A stretch of DNA of 61,556 nt from Chloroflexota bacterium (GCA_028874795.1 JAPPHT010000027.1:1-61556), one strand, 5' to 3'. Positions 1 to 8,283 are shown, numbered from the stretch's first letter. Notes: generated by a model from the sequence alone, not told the origin. Translations and numbers: made by a program.

Positions 1-55
1 CCCATGCTATGCTTCCGCAAGCCCCTGTGGGGACTTGTTCAGAGCATCCCTAGGC
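1..55. repeat. Left terminal inverted repeat of the window
   Basis: The first 55 bases match the reverse complement of positions 61499-61553 with one visible mismatch (position 50). The copy runs to the physical end of the window on both sides. This is what is expected when an assembler stops in two opposed copies of the same repeat, such as insertion-sequence ends. No transposase is present inside, so the element itself is not identified. Confidence 0.85.
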
Positions 56-76
56 AGCGCACACACGGCGTTCCGT

Positions 77-105
77 ACAGCGCCCGCTCTCAGAGCGGGC
101 GCTGT
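77..105. terminator. 13-bp hairpin after the small membrane protein cluster
   Basis: Arms at 77-89 and 93-105 pair perfectly around a 3-base loop. The hairpin begins 7 bp past the stop of the last minus-strand gene. There is no clear U-run on the minus strand, but placement and strength suit a transcript end. Confidence 0.55.
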
Positions 106-111
106 GTTGTT

Positions 112-525
112 CTACACCTTGCCCGCAGCCTTCCACATGCGTACGCCCATCACTGCCGCGACCATGATGACGAGCGTGTCGACGTAGATCCACAGGGAGC
201 CCGTGTTTGAGAGGCCCGACCTGCCCCACGCGAGGTCGTTCAGGTACGCGGACCACTGGAAGCCGTAACCGACGAAGAGGATGGCCGCGGCGTAGAAGTG
301 GACGTTGACGTCCAGGAAGCGCAACACGTCGTCTGCGCTCCGGCCGTCTGCGTCGAACCGCCGCTTGAACCAGTAGGCGGCGGCCAGCGATATGACGACG
401 GCGGGCGCCATCAGCCAGCTCAGGAGTTCCCAGTCCGGCTGCGGGACGTCGAATACCGACTTCACGGTGACGGCGAGGGCCACGAGCATGTTGTACGCGG
501 CAAGCAGTCTGACGAATAGCCGCAT
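112..525 (-). CDS. Small four-helix membrane protein, type A, copy 1
   Basis: This 137-aa protein is mostly hydrophobic, with about four predicted membrane segments (roughly residues 5-25, 38-55, 75-95 and 110-130). I recognise no named family. It is clearly paralogous to the product at 995-1426: both share an N-terminal LLxAYxMLVAL stretch, a central DVNVxFYAAAxL segment followed by FQWSAxLND, and a C-terminal GVRMW ending. Together with the type B genes it forms a B-A-B-A row on the minus strand and is the last gene of that row. It follows the type B copy after 3 bp, so co-transcription is likely. Function is unknown. Confidence 0.75.
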   Translation of the reverse strand: MRLFVRLLAAYNMLVALAVTVKSVFDVPQPDWELLSWLMAPAVVISLAAAYWFKRRFDADGRSADDVLRFLDVNVHFYAAAILFVGYGFQWSAYLNDLAWGRSGLSNTGSLWIYVDTLVIMVAAVMGVRMWKAAGKV

Positions 526-528
526 GGG

Positions 529-948
529 TCAACGCTCCCCGGTCCCGCCTGCCCGCCACATGCGCACACCCGCGGCGGCGAGGGCGACCGGCAGTACCAT
601 GTTGATCGAGCCCCAGACGAACAGGTCGTAGTCGCCGCCCCTGAGCAGGGAAGGCCAGCTCCGGAAGAAGAGCAACCCCAATCCGAACAGGGCGTAGAAG
701 AGGGCGTTGGCGGCGAGGTGCTCGCTGATGCTGTCGCCGTGGCCGAGCCGCAGCTTCCGGGCGAACGTGCCGGCGAGCGCGATGAGGATGGCCGCGGCCA
801 TGAACCAGTGCAGCACTTCCCACGCGGGATACGCCTCGACGGGGTACGGCTGGTCCATGCCCGGGTACTGCCAGGACATCGCGATAAAGTAGACCGCGAC
901 CGCAAGGCCCGTCAGCATCAGATACAGGGCAACCGAGCGCATCCACAT
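529..948 (-). CDS. Small four-helix membrane protein, type B, copy 1
   Basis: The gene encodes about 139 aa. The start chosen is the ATG at 948, 12 bases after GGAGG; a second in-frame ATG lies two codons later, and the longer reading upstream would run into the neighbouring gene. It has about four hydrophobic segments. It is paralogous to the product at 1494-1898: both have the pattern RxxxLYLMLxGLAVAVxFI, then a PYPxxE/WExLxWFMAxAILIAL region, then ALFYxxxGxGxLFF. It also resembles type A more distantly in the WFMAAAILI region, so all four may share an ancestor. Function is unknown. Confidence 0.7.
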   Translation of the reverse strand: MWMRSVALYLMLTGLAVAVYFIAMSWQYPGMDQPYPVEAYPAWEVLHWFMAAAILIALAGTFARKLRLGHGDSISEHLAANALFYALFGLGLLFFRSWPSLLRGGDYDLFVWGSINMVLPVALAAAGVRMWRAGGTGER

Positions 949-994
949 GATGTGCGCAATCCTCCGTGATCTCTCCGGGGTCCGCCAGGTCTCG

Positions 995-1426
995 CTAAGC
1001 CGACCCCGGCCAGCGCCCGTTCCACATCCGCACACCGATCATGCCGGTGACGATGATATAGAGCGTGTCGATGTAGGCCCACATGGAGCCGATGGTCATC
1101 TCCTCGCCGTCCGCCATCACCGCCAGTTGCACGTGATCGTTCAGCGTAGCCGACCATTGGAAGGCGAAGGCGATGAGCAGGGCGGCAGCAGCGTAGAACG
1201 GCACGTTCACGTCCAGGGAGCGGCGCAGGTCCTGCCCCGCGTCGCCGTCCTTCTCCAGGGCAAGCTTGCAGTTGATCGCTCCAGCCATCGTGATGAGGAT
1301 AGCCGCGGCCATGAGCCAGTTCATGACCGTCCACGTGGGTTGTTCGATGGCGAAGATGAACTTGACGGCCACGAGCAGGGCCACCAGCATCGTGTAGGCG
1401 GAGAGCAGTTTCAGCACTATAGCCAT
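995..1426 (-). CDS. Small four-helix membrane protein, type A, copy 2
   Basis: This 143-aa hydrophobic protein has about four membrane segments and is paralogous to the type A protein at 112-525. It keeps the same central DVNVPFYAAAALL block, the FQWSATLND motif and the GVRMWN ending. Its stop lies 46 bp before the next gene of the row. GGAGATACAACC precedes the ATG, a usable ribosome site. Function is unknown; the conserved pairing with a type B neighbour suggests the two products may act together, which is an inference. Confidence 0.75.
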   Translation of the reverse strand: MAIVLKLLSAYTMLVALLVAVKFIFAIEQPTWTVMNWLMAAAILITMAGAINCKLALEKDGDAGQDLRRSLDVNVPFYAAAALLIAFAFQWSATLNDHVQLAVMADGEEMTIGSMWAYIDTLYIIVTGMIGVRMWNGRWPGSA

Positions 1427-1493
1427 GGTTGTATCTCCTCTGTGCGTCCGGCGCTTCGCACTCGTCCCGAGGGTATTGCGCTACTCGATCCGT

Positions 1494-1898
1494 TCATGCG
1501 GAGGCGCGCCAGAGCCGCCGTCCGGCAGCGATGAGCAGGAGCGGGAGGGCAACGTCGATAAAGTTCCAGATCAACCAGTCGGAGTCGCCGCTGTCGCGCA
1601 GCAGATGCGACCAGTTCCAGAAGAAGAGAATGCCCACGCCGAGCATGCCGTAGAAAGTGGCGTTGACGGATATGTGCTCGAGCAGGTTGGCGCCGTCGCC
1701 TGCATCATGACGACGCTTGTGGATGAAGGAACTGACGAGGGCAATGAGGATGGCGACCGCCATGAACCAGTCCAGCAGTTCCCAGATGGGATACGGCTCA
1801 TCCCCACCGGGGTGGTACCACGGCACGACGATGAAATGCACGGCTACGGCCAGCCCCACCAACATGAGATAGAGGGAGAGGAGACGTGTTCCGAGCAT
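1494..1898 (-). CDS. Small four-helix membrane protein, type B, copy 2
   Basis: This 134-aa membrane protein is the first gene of the B-A-B-A row. The start at 1898 is supported by a strong AAGGAGG six bases upstream; the longer reading frame to 2045 has no such site and an unlikely, charged N-terminus. It is paralogous to the product at 529-948, sharing LYLMLVGLAVAVHFI, WELLDWFMAVAILIALV and FYGMLGVGILFF. No catalytic motif or named domain was recognised. Confidence 0.75.
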   Translation of the reverse strand: MLGTRLLSLYLMLVGLAVAVHFIVVPWYHPGGDEPYPIWELLDWFMAVAILIALVSSFIHKRRHDAGDGANLLEHISVNATFYGMLGVGILFFWNWSHLLRDSGDSDWLIWNFIDVALPLLLIAAGRRLWRASA

Positions 1899-2217
1899 CA
1901 GGAACCTCCTTGCGCACGGCGGCGCACCGGAGGCACTCCGTGCGGCGCCGGACTGCGTGTACACAGGATAAGCGTCTCCAGCGAGGTGATTCCACAAATT
2001 CTGGATGACTTTTCGTCGAGGTGCGCATGCGCACCGTGGCAGCAACTAGTTTGGAGAGGAGGAGCTATTGTCATCGTAACGTAATCCGTATTTGCCAAAA
2101 AGTCATCCTATTGTCACCTCGTCAACGTTATAGTCCGTCAGGGAGGGCCTGGGGATCGTCGGGCTGACGGCTGAGGACCGCCGCGGCTCGGATATCCCGG
2201 ACCTGAGGAGAAGTCGC
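1899..2217. promoter_or_regulatory. Divergent control region with a 16-bp palindrome
   Basis: This 319-bp gap separates the minus-strand membrane cluster from the plus-strand gene at 2218. It contains a perfect 16-bp palindrome at 2020-2035 (GGTGCGCATGCGCACC). It also has an inverted pair, GGATGACTTTT at 2003-2013 and its complement at 2098-2109. The middle (2050-2135) is AT-richer than its surroundings and holds TATAGT at 2129-2134. No confident -35/-10 pair was found. The layout fits a regulator-bound divergent promoter region. Confidence 0.4.
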
Positions 2218-2496
2218 ATGACGAACCCTGACCTAGGCGACCTCATGGGGCGCTACAACGAGTGCCTGGAAGAGATCGAGAGATTGCGGACCCGGATACA
2301 CAACGGGTGCGGTTCTCATCTGCAGAACCTCCTGGACTGGGTATCGTCGTCCGGGATCACGCTGCGCGACGTTCAGCTCCCTGGCGATGATTGCCCCAGT
2401 CTGATCCGGGAGTTAGCCGTTGCGGTCCGGCGGAAGCGAGACCTGGACGACGAGTTGCGGGCCAAGGGGCTCGAACGACTGATCGTCTGGCTGTGA
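2218..2496 (+). CDS. Small hypothetical protein
   Basis: The 92-aa product is hydrophilic, with no signal peptide or membrane segment. GAGGAG precedes the ATG by a suitable distance. The N-terminal third (NECLEEIERLRTRI) and the last third (AVAVRRKRDLDDELRAKGLERL) look helical and possibly coiled. No family was recognised. It stands alone between the divergent control region and the infC leader. Confidence 0.55.
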   Translation: MTNPDLGDLMGRYNECLEEIERLRTRIHNGCGSHLQNLLDWVSSSGITLRDVQLPGDDCPSLIRELAVAVRRKRDLDDELRAKGLERLIVWL

Positions 2497-2566
2497 AGCA
2501 CGCGGCTGTAACGTTGGCAAGCGTAGTCCCGTGCCTCACGTAAGTCCCGCTGGCGCCATCCGCTCC

Positions 2567-2596
2567 TTTACGCGGTTGACGTACGCGGTGTATCCT
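2567..2596 (+). promoter_or_regulatory. Candidate promoter of the infC operon
   Basis: TTTACG (2567-2572) and TATCCT (2591-2596) are separated by 18 bp. A start near 2603 would leave a leader of about 55 nt. That leader contains a GC-rich hairpin (arms 2610-2615 and 2620-2625, TCGT loop, followed by TTTCCC), which could act as an attenuator or fold near the ribosome site. Confidence 0.4.
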
Positions 2597-2657
2597 GAGA
2601 CGCCGGAATCGCCGCTCGTGCGGCGTTTCCCACCCTGAAAGGACAGGAAGGAAGGCG

Positions 2658-3236
2658 ATAGCTAAGGAATACCGCGTCAACGAGCGCATCCGGGTGCCCC
2701 AGGTGCGGGTCATCGATGAGCGAGGTGAGCAGTTTGGCGTGATGCCGATCACTGACGCTCTGGACCTTGCGCGTGAGCATGACCTAGACCTCGTAGAGGT
2801 GGCGCCCAACTCTGACCCGCCGGTCTGCCGGCTCCTGGACTACGGCAAGTTCCGCTACCTGCAGTCCACGAAAGAACGCGAGATGCGCAAGTCCCACAAG
2901 AATGTGGGACTACGCGAGGTGCGTTTCCGCCCCCGCATAGGACGGCACGACATCGAGGCGAAGGAACGCCTGGTGGTGAAGCTGCTGGACGAGGGCAACA
3001 AGGTGAAGGTGTCAGTGATGCACCGGGGGCGCGAGCTGGACCACCGCGAACTCTCCGTGGGACTGCTGAAGCAGGTGCATGAGGCAGTGAAGGAGAGCGC
3101 GAAGCTGGAGCAGCCCCCCAAGCAGGAGGGACGGTTCATCAGCATCGTGCTCGCCCCGGCCAAGACGGCCCCCAGCCGTTCCGGGGCATCAGCGACGAAG
3201 GAGACCGAAGAAGATGCCGAAGATGAAAACGCATAA
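2658..3236 (+). CDS. infC: Translation initiation factor IF-3
   Basis: IF-3 binds the 30S subunit and checks the start codon and initiator tRNA. The 192-aa product begins [12 protein letters not shown], the conserved N-terminal sequence of the family, and the only codon that fits is ATA at 2658. An AAGGAAGG ribosome site lies a few bases upstream. The next possible starts (GTG at 2694) would delete conserved N-terminal residues. Family members often use AUU, AUC or AUA so that IF-3 represses its own translation, and the same control is inferred here. The N domain, linker ([15 protein letters not shown]) and C domain are all present, with an acidic tail. The 3' end overlaps rpmI by 23 bp, so translation is probably coupled. 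Confidence 0.93.
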   Translation: MAKEYRVNERIRVPQVRVIDERGEQFGVMPITDALDLAREHDLDLVEVAPNSDPPVCRLLDYGKFRYLQSTKEREMRKSHKNVGLREVRFRPRIGRHDIEAKERLVVKLLDEGNKVKVSVMHRGRELDHRELSVGLLKQVHEAVKESAKLEQPPKQEGRFISIVLAPAKTAPSRSGASATKETEEDAEDENA

Positions 3237-3417
3237 GGGCGCGGCACGGCGCTTCCGCGTGAGCGGATCGGGCAAGATGCTGCGTATGAAGCGCCATTCC
3301 AGCCACCTGCGCCGGAAGAAGCCGCGCTCCGTGACCCGCACCTACAGCGACACCGTGACCGCGAGTTCCAGCAGCCGCAAGCGGATCCTGAAGCTCGTAC
3401 CTTCGCTCAACAGATAG
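3214..3417 (+). CDS. rpmI: 50S ribosomal protein L35
   Basis: The 67-aa basic protein starts [14 protein letters not shown], the L35 signature, and continues with HLRRKKPRS. The length is normal for the family. AAGGAG lies a few bases before the ATG at 3214, inside the infC coding sequence. It is the second gene of the usual infC-rpmI-rplT operon. Confidence 0.96.
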   Translation: MPKMKTHKGAARRFRVSGSGKMLRMKRHSSHLRRKKPRSVTRTYSDTVTASSSSRKRILKLVPSLNR

Positions 3418-3427
3418 GAGTTCGACG

Positions 3428-3790
3428 ATGGCACGGGTGAAGCGCGGTGTGACCGCGCACCGAAGACACAAGAAGGTGCTCCAGTTCACGAAGGGGCACC
3501 GGGGTACGAAGCATGCGCTGTACCGTCGCGCGCACGAGTCCATGCTCCACGCGCTGGCGTATTCCTACGCGCACCGCCGTGAGCGTAAGGGCGATATGCG
3601 GCGGCTGTGGGTCGTACGGATAGGGGCTGCCGCGCGCGAACACGGCGTCTCGTACTCGCAGTTCATGCACGGGCTGAAGCTGGCGAACGTAGAGCTGGAC
3701 AGGAAGGTGCTCGCCGACCTGGCGACAGCAGACCCCGATGCCTTCGGCCAACTCGCGGAGCAGGTCAGGGCGCAGCTGGCTGCTGCGTGA
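3428..3790 (+). CDS. rplT: 50S ribosomal protein L20
   Basis: L20 is an early assembly protein of the large subunit. The 120-aa basic product has the family start MARVKRGVTAHRRHKK, the central RRERKGDMRRLWVVRI region and a C-terminal DRKVLADLA stretch. TAGGAG precedes the ATG. It closes the infC operon and is followed by a strong hairpin at 3824-3853. In many bacteria pheS-pheT would follow; here the next genes point the other way. Confidence 0.97.
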   Translation: MARVKRGVTAHRRHKKVLQFTKGHRGTKHALYRRAHESMLHALAYSYAHRRERKGDMRRLWVVRIGAAAREHGVSYSQFMHGLKLANVELDRKVLADLATADPDAFGQLAEQVRAQLAAA

Positions 3791-3823
3791 CGCCTCGACC
3801 CCCTCTAACGTAACGCTCATGAG

Positions 3824-3853
3824 GACAGGGCGCTCTTGCGGGAGCGCCCTGTC
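3824..3853. terminator. Terminator hairpin between rplT and the convergent moeA operon
   Basis: A perfect 12-bp stem (3824-3835 with 3842-3853) closes a 6-base loop, TTGCGG. It lies between two converging transcription units and can serve both. There is no long U-run. Confidence 0.7.
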
Positions 3854-3885
3854 GCTTACGCCGGGTTCGCCTGCCGGGCTCTGTG

Positions 3886-4311
3886 CTAGGCGCGGGTGAT
3901 GCCCTGCGCTCCCGCGTGGTCCAGGAGACGGCGCATCGCGCTGGAGTTGAGGGACGGAGACCAGGCGGACGTGAGCCACAGGTTCGAGACCTGTTCGAAG
4001 ATCTCGGAGAGAGGCACGGCGTCTTCCGGGGCCGCGAGCAGTATGCGCACGACAGTTTCCAGGACAGGATGCTGGGGTGAAAGGTAACCCTCCTGCCCAG
4101 CGCAATGCGTCTTGAAGAGCTTGTGCAGCTCTTCGTAGGTCAGCTCCTCCGGAGCGCCTTTCAGTTTCGCCTTCGCGGCCTCGCACAGCCGCGCTCCCAG
4201 CACAACGCCCACGGAGCGGCCCTGGTTCGCGATCAGCGCCGGGTCGAAGGTGTAGCTGGGGTTCTCGTCGTTCTTCGGGGAGACGGCATCAGCGGGAGCG
4301 TTGGTCGTCAT
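3886..4311 (-). CDS. Hypothetical protein downstream of moeA
   Basis: This 141-aa soluble protein matches no family I recognise. It has no signal peptide or membrane span. The middle (EELHKLFKTHCAGQEG) and the C-terminal half look helical. It lies 11 bp after moeA on the same strand and ends in the terminator region, so it is probably the last gene of a pheT-moeA operon. AAAGGC sits 6 bases before the ATG. A role in cofactor biology is possible only by association. Confidence 0.6.
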   Translation of the reverse strand: MTTNAPADAVSPKNDENPSYTFDPALIANQGRSVGVVLGARLCEAAKAKLKGAPEELTYEELHKLFKTHCAGQEGYLSPQHPVLETVVRILLAAPEDAVPLSEIFEQVSNLWLTSAWSPSLNSSAMRRLLDHAGAQGITRA

Positions 4312-4322
4312 GCGGGAGCCTT

Positions 4323-5819
4323 TCAGTCGATGTGATGTTCGGTGATGTCGAGCTGTTCAGTCAGGATGCCGGAGTGGTCCAACCAGTCCAGCAGTTGTAC
4401 GGGCGCGCGTTCCCCTGCCCGGCGGAGCGGCATGTCCTCCGGGCAGATGGCGAGCCCCTGCGCGAGCCCCATGGAGGTGAGCAGATTGGAGCCCTGTCCT
4501 CCGGTGAGGCGCGCGTGCAGTCCGTCTTCGCGACGCTCGACCGTCACGCGAGCGTACACGCGACGCTCGTCCGTGTTCAAGAGGTCGTCGTCCATCGTGG
4601 CGCGCACCGTGGGCAGGGGAGTTGGTTCGCGCCCCATCATCTTCGCGAGCGCGGGCCTGCCCAGTTCCACGAGCGCCACCAGCGCGCTGACCGGGTTGCC
4701 AGGCAGGCCGAGATGCGGGACCTCGCGTCCGTCCGGCGACCGCAGCTGCCCGAACGCGATCGGGCGGGCGGGGCGCATCCTTACGGACCAGAAGTCGATG
4801 CTTCCCAGTTCCGCGAGCGTGTCCTTCACCATGTCGAACGCGCCCGCGCTGACTCCGGCGCTCGTGATGAGCAGGTCAGCCTCCAGCCCCTGCCGGATCT
4901 TCGCCCGGAGGTCGTCCATGTTGTCGCGCGCGATGCCGAGCAGCACCGGTTCGGCTCCCCAGCGGCGCAGGGCCGCCGCCGTCCCGTAGCTGTTGCTGTC
5001 GAACAGCCGTCCCGGGTCGAGCGTTTCACCGGGCGTCTGGACCTCGTCTCCCGTGGCGAGGACGGCGACACGAGGCCTGCGCACGACGGAGACGTCTGCG
5101 AAGCCTAACGAGGCGAGCAGCCCGATGGTGGGCGGATCGAGGACGCGGCCCTTCTCCAGGATCAGTGCGCCCTTCGCCGCATCTTCTCCCGCGGGTCGCA
5201 TGTGGTCGCCGGGCCGTGCGGCGTGGCGTATGGCGATGTACTTGAGCGCGAGGCCGGTGGCGCGCCGTTCCACCTCGTCAGTGAACTCGTACGGGACGAT
5301 GGCGTCCGCACCCTCGGGCGCTGGCGCGCCGGTCATGATGCGAACGGTCTCGCCCTGATGCACGGTTGCGGAGGGGAGCTGACCGGCCTGCACCTGCCCG
5401 ACGATCTCCAGCGTCACGGGCGACGCTTCGGACGCTCCGGCGACGTCCGTCGCGCGTACCGCGTAGCCGTCCATGGCGGAGTTGGTCAGGGCGGGGATGT
5501 CGAACGGTGAGTGCACGTCTTCGGCGAGGGTCAGTCCGTCCGCGTCGAGGATGGGCACGCGTTCGACCGGCAACTCGTGCACGAGCCGCAGCACGCGTTC
5601 GAGCGCATCCTCCACGCTGAGCATGTCTGCGGTGCGCGGGTGAGCGTGGGCGTGCTCCTGGTGCGTGTGAGCGCCGTGCCCATGGCCGTGCCTGTGGTGC
5701 TCGTGCGCAGCTGGCGCATCGTGACCGTGCCCGTGGTCGTGGTCCGGATGTGCTCCGTGCCCGCCGTGTCCGTGGGTGTGCTGGTGGTCATGTCCGTGGC
5801 TGTGGTCGTGCTCTGCCAT
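4323..5819 (-). CDS. moeA: Molybdopterin molybdotransferase MoeA with a His-rich N-terminal tail
   Basis: MoeA inserts molybdate into adenylylated molybdopterin, the last general step of molybdenum-cofactor synthesis. The 498-aa product carries the family motifs NSAMDGYA (113-120), IMTGAPAPEGADAIVPYE, SAGVSAGAFDMVKD and GLPGNPVSA, so domains I to IV appear complete. Unusually, residues 1-60 contain 25 histidines in His-Gly, His-Asp and His-Ala repeats. Ordinary MoeA proteins of about 400-420 residues lack this. Such tails bind Ni, Zn or Co in HypB- and SlyD-type proteins, so metal storage or delivery is an inference. The gene starts 3 bp after the pheT stop. The nearby window also holds xdhC and a MocA-like gene of the same pathway. 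Confidence 0.92.
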   Translation of the reverse strand: MAEHDHSHGHDHQHTHGHGGHGAHPDHDHGHGHDAPAAHEHHRHGHGHGAHTHQEHAHAHPRTADMLSVEDALERVLRLVHELPVERVPILDADGLTLAEDVHSPFDIPALTNSAMDGYAVRATDVAGASEASPVTLEIVGQVQAGQLPSATVHQGETVRIMTGAPAPEGADAIVPYEFTDEVERRATGLALKYIAIRHAARPGDHMRPAGEDAAKGALILEKGRVLDPPTIGLLASLGFADVSVVRRPRVAVLATGDEVQTPGETLDPGRLFDSNSYGTAAALRRWGAEPVLLGIARDNMDDLRAKIRQGLEADLLITSAGVSAGAFDMVKDTLAELGSIDFWSVRMRPARPIAFGQLRSPDGREVPHLGLPGNPVSALVALVELGRPALAKMMGREPTPLPTVRATMDDDLLNTDERRVYARVTVERREDGLHARLTGGQGSNLLTSMGLAQGLAICPEDMPLRRAGERAPVQLLDWLDHSGILTEQLDITEHHID

Positions 5820-5822
5820 AAG

Positions 5823-8213
5823 CTATGTCCTGAGCGTCGCGCCCGTCTCACGCTCCAGGCGTTCGACGATGGCGGTGACGGCGTCGTTGACTTCTGCCGT
5901 TTCGAGCGTCTTGGCCGGCGATCGAAACTCCACCTGGAACGCGAGCGACTTCTTGCCTTGCGGAAGCGGGTCACCCTCAAAGAGGTCGAACAGCGTTGCG
6001 CGAACGACGAGCTGGCCTCCCTCGATGATGTCCGATACCTGCCGCGCCGGCGTGGCGGCGTCCAGCACGAGTGCGAGGTCGCGCACCGCGCTCGGGTAGC
6101 GTGAGAAAGCGGTGAACGAGGAACGCATCACGGGAACGTGCGGCGCGAGGCGTCGCAGGTCCAATTCCACGAAGGCCGCCCGAGCGACGGAGATGTCGTA
6201 CTGCGCGATGGTCTGAGGCCGCAATTCGCCCAGGACGCCGGCCTGCTCACCGTTCACGAATACGGCGGCGGCGCGTCCGGGGTGCAGCAACGGGTCGTCC
6301 GTCCGTTCGAACGCAGCACTGAGCCCCAGGCGGGCCAGCGCCGCCTCCACGACTCCCTTCGCATCGAAGAACCCGAGCGGCTCCGCGTCTCGCTCCCAGA
6401 GCAGGCTGCCTCGCGACCCTGCGAGTACGGCGACAGCCGTCTCGCGCTCGTCCGGCAGGTCGCCTTCGCGAGGGATGAACACGCGCCCGACTTCGAACAT
6501 CGCAACGCTCCCCTGCTGGCGCATGGCACTCGCTGCGCCGCGCAGCAGGGCGGGACGGAGCGAGGTCCTGAGGTACGCCTGCTCCTGGCTCATGGGGTTC
6601 ACCGTGGCCAGCGGCGGACTCCCGTCCGGCAGCACGGCGTCCTCTCCGCTTACGAGCGTGTGGGATATCGTCTCCTGCAGTCCGAACGAGACCAACGCGT
6701 CCCGCACTTCCTCCCGCAGCTCCCGTTCCGGTTGGCGGATGGACTCCGGCACGCGCCCTCCCAGGGGCTCGCCCTCGACAGCGTCGTAGCCGATGATCCG
6801 CGCGACCTCCTCGACAACATCCTCCTCGATGCTCACGTCCGTACGCCAGTACGGCGGGGCGACGGTCATTCCGCCATCAGCGCCCTGCTCAACATCGAAA
6901 CCGAGCGAGGCGAGCACACGCGAGACCTGTCCGGTGGGGAAGTCAACGCCCAGCACGCGGCGCAGGGTCTCGTGCGAGAACGGGACCCGAGGCGGATCGC
7001 TCCTGCCGGGAAAGACGTCATAGACGCCCCGGGCAGCCTCTCCTCCCGCCGTCTCCAGGATGAGGCGGGTCGCACGACGCACCGCCCGAACAGCAAGCTC
7101 CGGGTTGAGCCCTTTTTCGAAGCGTAGCGAGGCGTCCGTGCGCAACCGGAGCGCGTTGGACGTGCGCCGCGTGTTGATGGCGTTGAACGTCGCCGACTCC
7201 AGCAGGACGTTCTGCGTGGCGTCGGTCATCTCGGAGTTTGCGCCACCCATCACGCCGGCGAGTCCTATCGAGCGCTCAGGGTCGGCGATCATCAGCATGG
7301 GGGGACGGAGTTCATGCTCCTGGCCGTCGAGGCTCGTGAAGCGCTCTCCTTGCTCGGCGGGGCGGACGATGACTTTCGCATCGCGCACCTCATCGAGGTC
7401 GAACGCATGCAGCGGCTGGCCGTACTCCAGCATCACGTAGTTCGTCACGTCCACGACGTTGTTGATGGAGCGATGGCCCGCGTCCTGCAGGCGCTGCCGC
7501 AGCCAGTCCGGCGACGGCCCGATGCGCACGCCGCGTACCAGCGTGCAGGTGTAGCGGGCGCAGAGGGCCGGGTCGGCTATCTCGATACCGACGCTGTCGT
7601 CTATCGCGCTGCCGCCCTCATCGTAGGCGGACGAGGGCTCAGTCACCTGCTCGCCGGTGATGGCCGCGGTCTCGTGCGCGATGCCGAGAACGGAGAGGCA
7701 GTCGCCCCTGTTCGGGGTGACTTCCACCTCCAGCGCACCCGCCGACGGTAATACGGACGAGAGTGGTTCGCCCACGGGGCTCTCGTCAGGGAGTACGAGG
7801 ATGCCTTCGTGCTCGTCGCTCAGCCCCAGTTCGCGCTCCGAGCAGACCATGCCTGCCGACTCGACACCGCGTATGACCGCGGCGGTCAGTTCCATCGGCT
7901 CGCCGGTCTTGCCGCTCGTGAGCATGGCGCCTACCCGCGCGAAGGCGATCTTCTGTCCGGCCGCGACGTTCGGGGCGCCGCAGACGACGGTGGAGGTCCC
8001 TCCGCCCGTGTCCACGTCGGCCAGCCGCAGCCGGTCCGCGTTGGGGTGCGGGCGCACGTCGACGACGTAGCCGACGACGACGTTCGCCCATCCGCCGCCG
8101 GGGCCGGGGTCGTAGGTCGTCTCCAGTCCGGCCATGGTGAGGCGGTGGGCCAACTCCGCCGGTGGCATCCGCAATGGGACGTACTCGGCAAGCCAGGAAA
8201 GCGGGACTCTCAT
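5823..8213 (-). CDS. pheT: Phenylalanine-tRNA ligase beta subunit
   Basis: PheT pairs with PheS to charge tRNA-Phe. The 796-aa product has full family length. It begins MRVPLSWLAEYV and has a tRNA-binding (EMAP/OB-type) domain near residues 40-150, the B3/B4 editing domain, B5, a core catalytic-like domain and the C-terminal anticodon-binding FDX-ACB domain (SRYPSAVRDLALVLD to the end). pheS is not adjacent: upstream lies the divergent thioredoxin operon, and pheS is absent from the rplT side too. It must therefore be encoded elsewhere. The gene probably leads a pheT-moeA-hypothetical operon. Confidence 0.95.
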   Translation of the reverse strand: MRVPLSWLAEYVPLRMPPAELAHRLTMAGLETTYDPGPGGGWANVVVGYVVDVRPHPNADRLRLADVDTGGGTSTVVCGAPNVAAGQKIAFARVGAMLTSGKTGEPMELTAAVIRGVESAGMVCSERELGLSDEHEGILVLPDESPVGEPLSSVLPSAGALEVEVTPNRGDCLSVLGIAHETAAITGEQVTEPSSAYDEGGSAIDDSVGIEIADPALCARYTCTLVRGVRIGPSPDWLRQRLQDAGHRSINNVVDVTNYVMLEYGQPLHAFDLDEVRDAKVIVRPAEQGERFTSLDGQEHELRPPMLMIADPERSIGLAGVMGGANSEMTDATQNVLLESATFNAINTRRTSNALRLRTDASLRFEKGLNPELAVRAVRRATRLILETAGGEAARGVYDVFPGRSDPPRVPFSHETLRRVLGVDFPTGQVSRVLASLGFDVEQGADGGMTVAPPYWRTDVSIEEDVVEEVARIIGYDAVEGEPLGGRVPESIRQPERELREEVRDALVSFGLQETISHTLVSGEDAVLPDGSPPLATVNPMSQEQAYLRTSLRPALLRGAASAMRQQGSVAMFEVGRVFIPREGDLPDERETAVAVLAGSRGSLLWERDAEPLGFFDAKGVVEAALARLGLSAAFERTDDPLLHPGRAAAVFVNGEQAGVLGELRPQTIAQYDISVARAAFVELDLRRLAPHVPVMRSSFTAFSRYPSAVRDLALVLDAATPARQVSDIIEGGQLVVRATLFDLFEGDPLPQGKKSLAFQVEFRSPAKTLETAEVNDAVTAIVERLERETGATLRT

Positions 8214-8283
8214 GGGTGAAGGGCGGGCTCCGGAGGTAGTGCGTCAGGTAAGTATAACGGCAGGGCGGACAAAGGGCAGGGGC

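Noticed and set aside
50-946. A 298-codon Arg-rich minus-strand frame
   Set aside because: It overlaps the two membrane proteins in another frame and has no family similarity.
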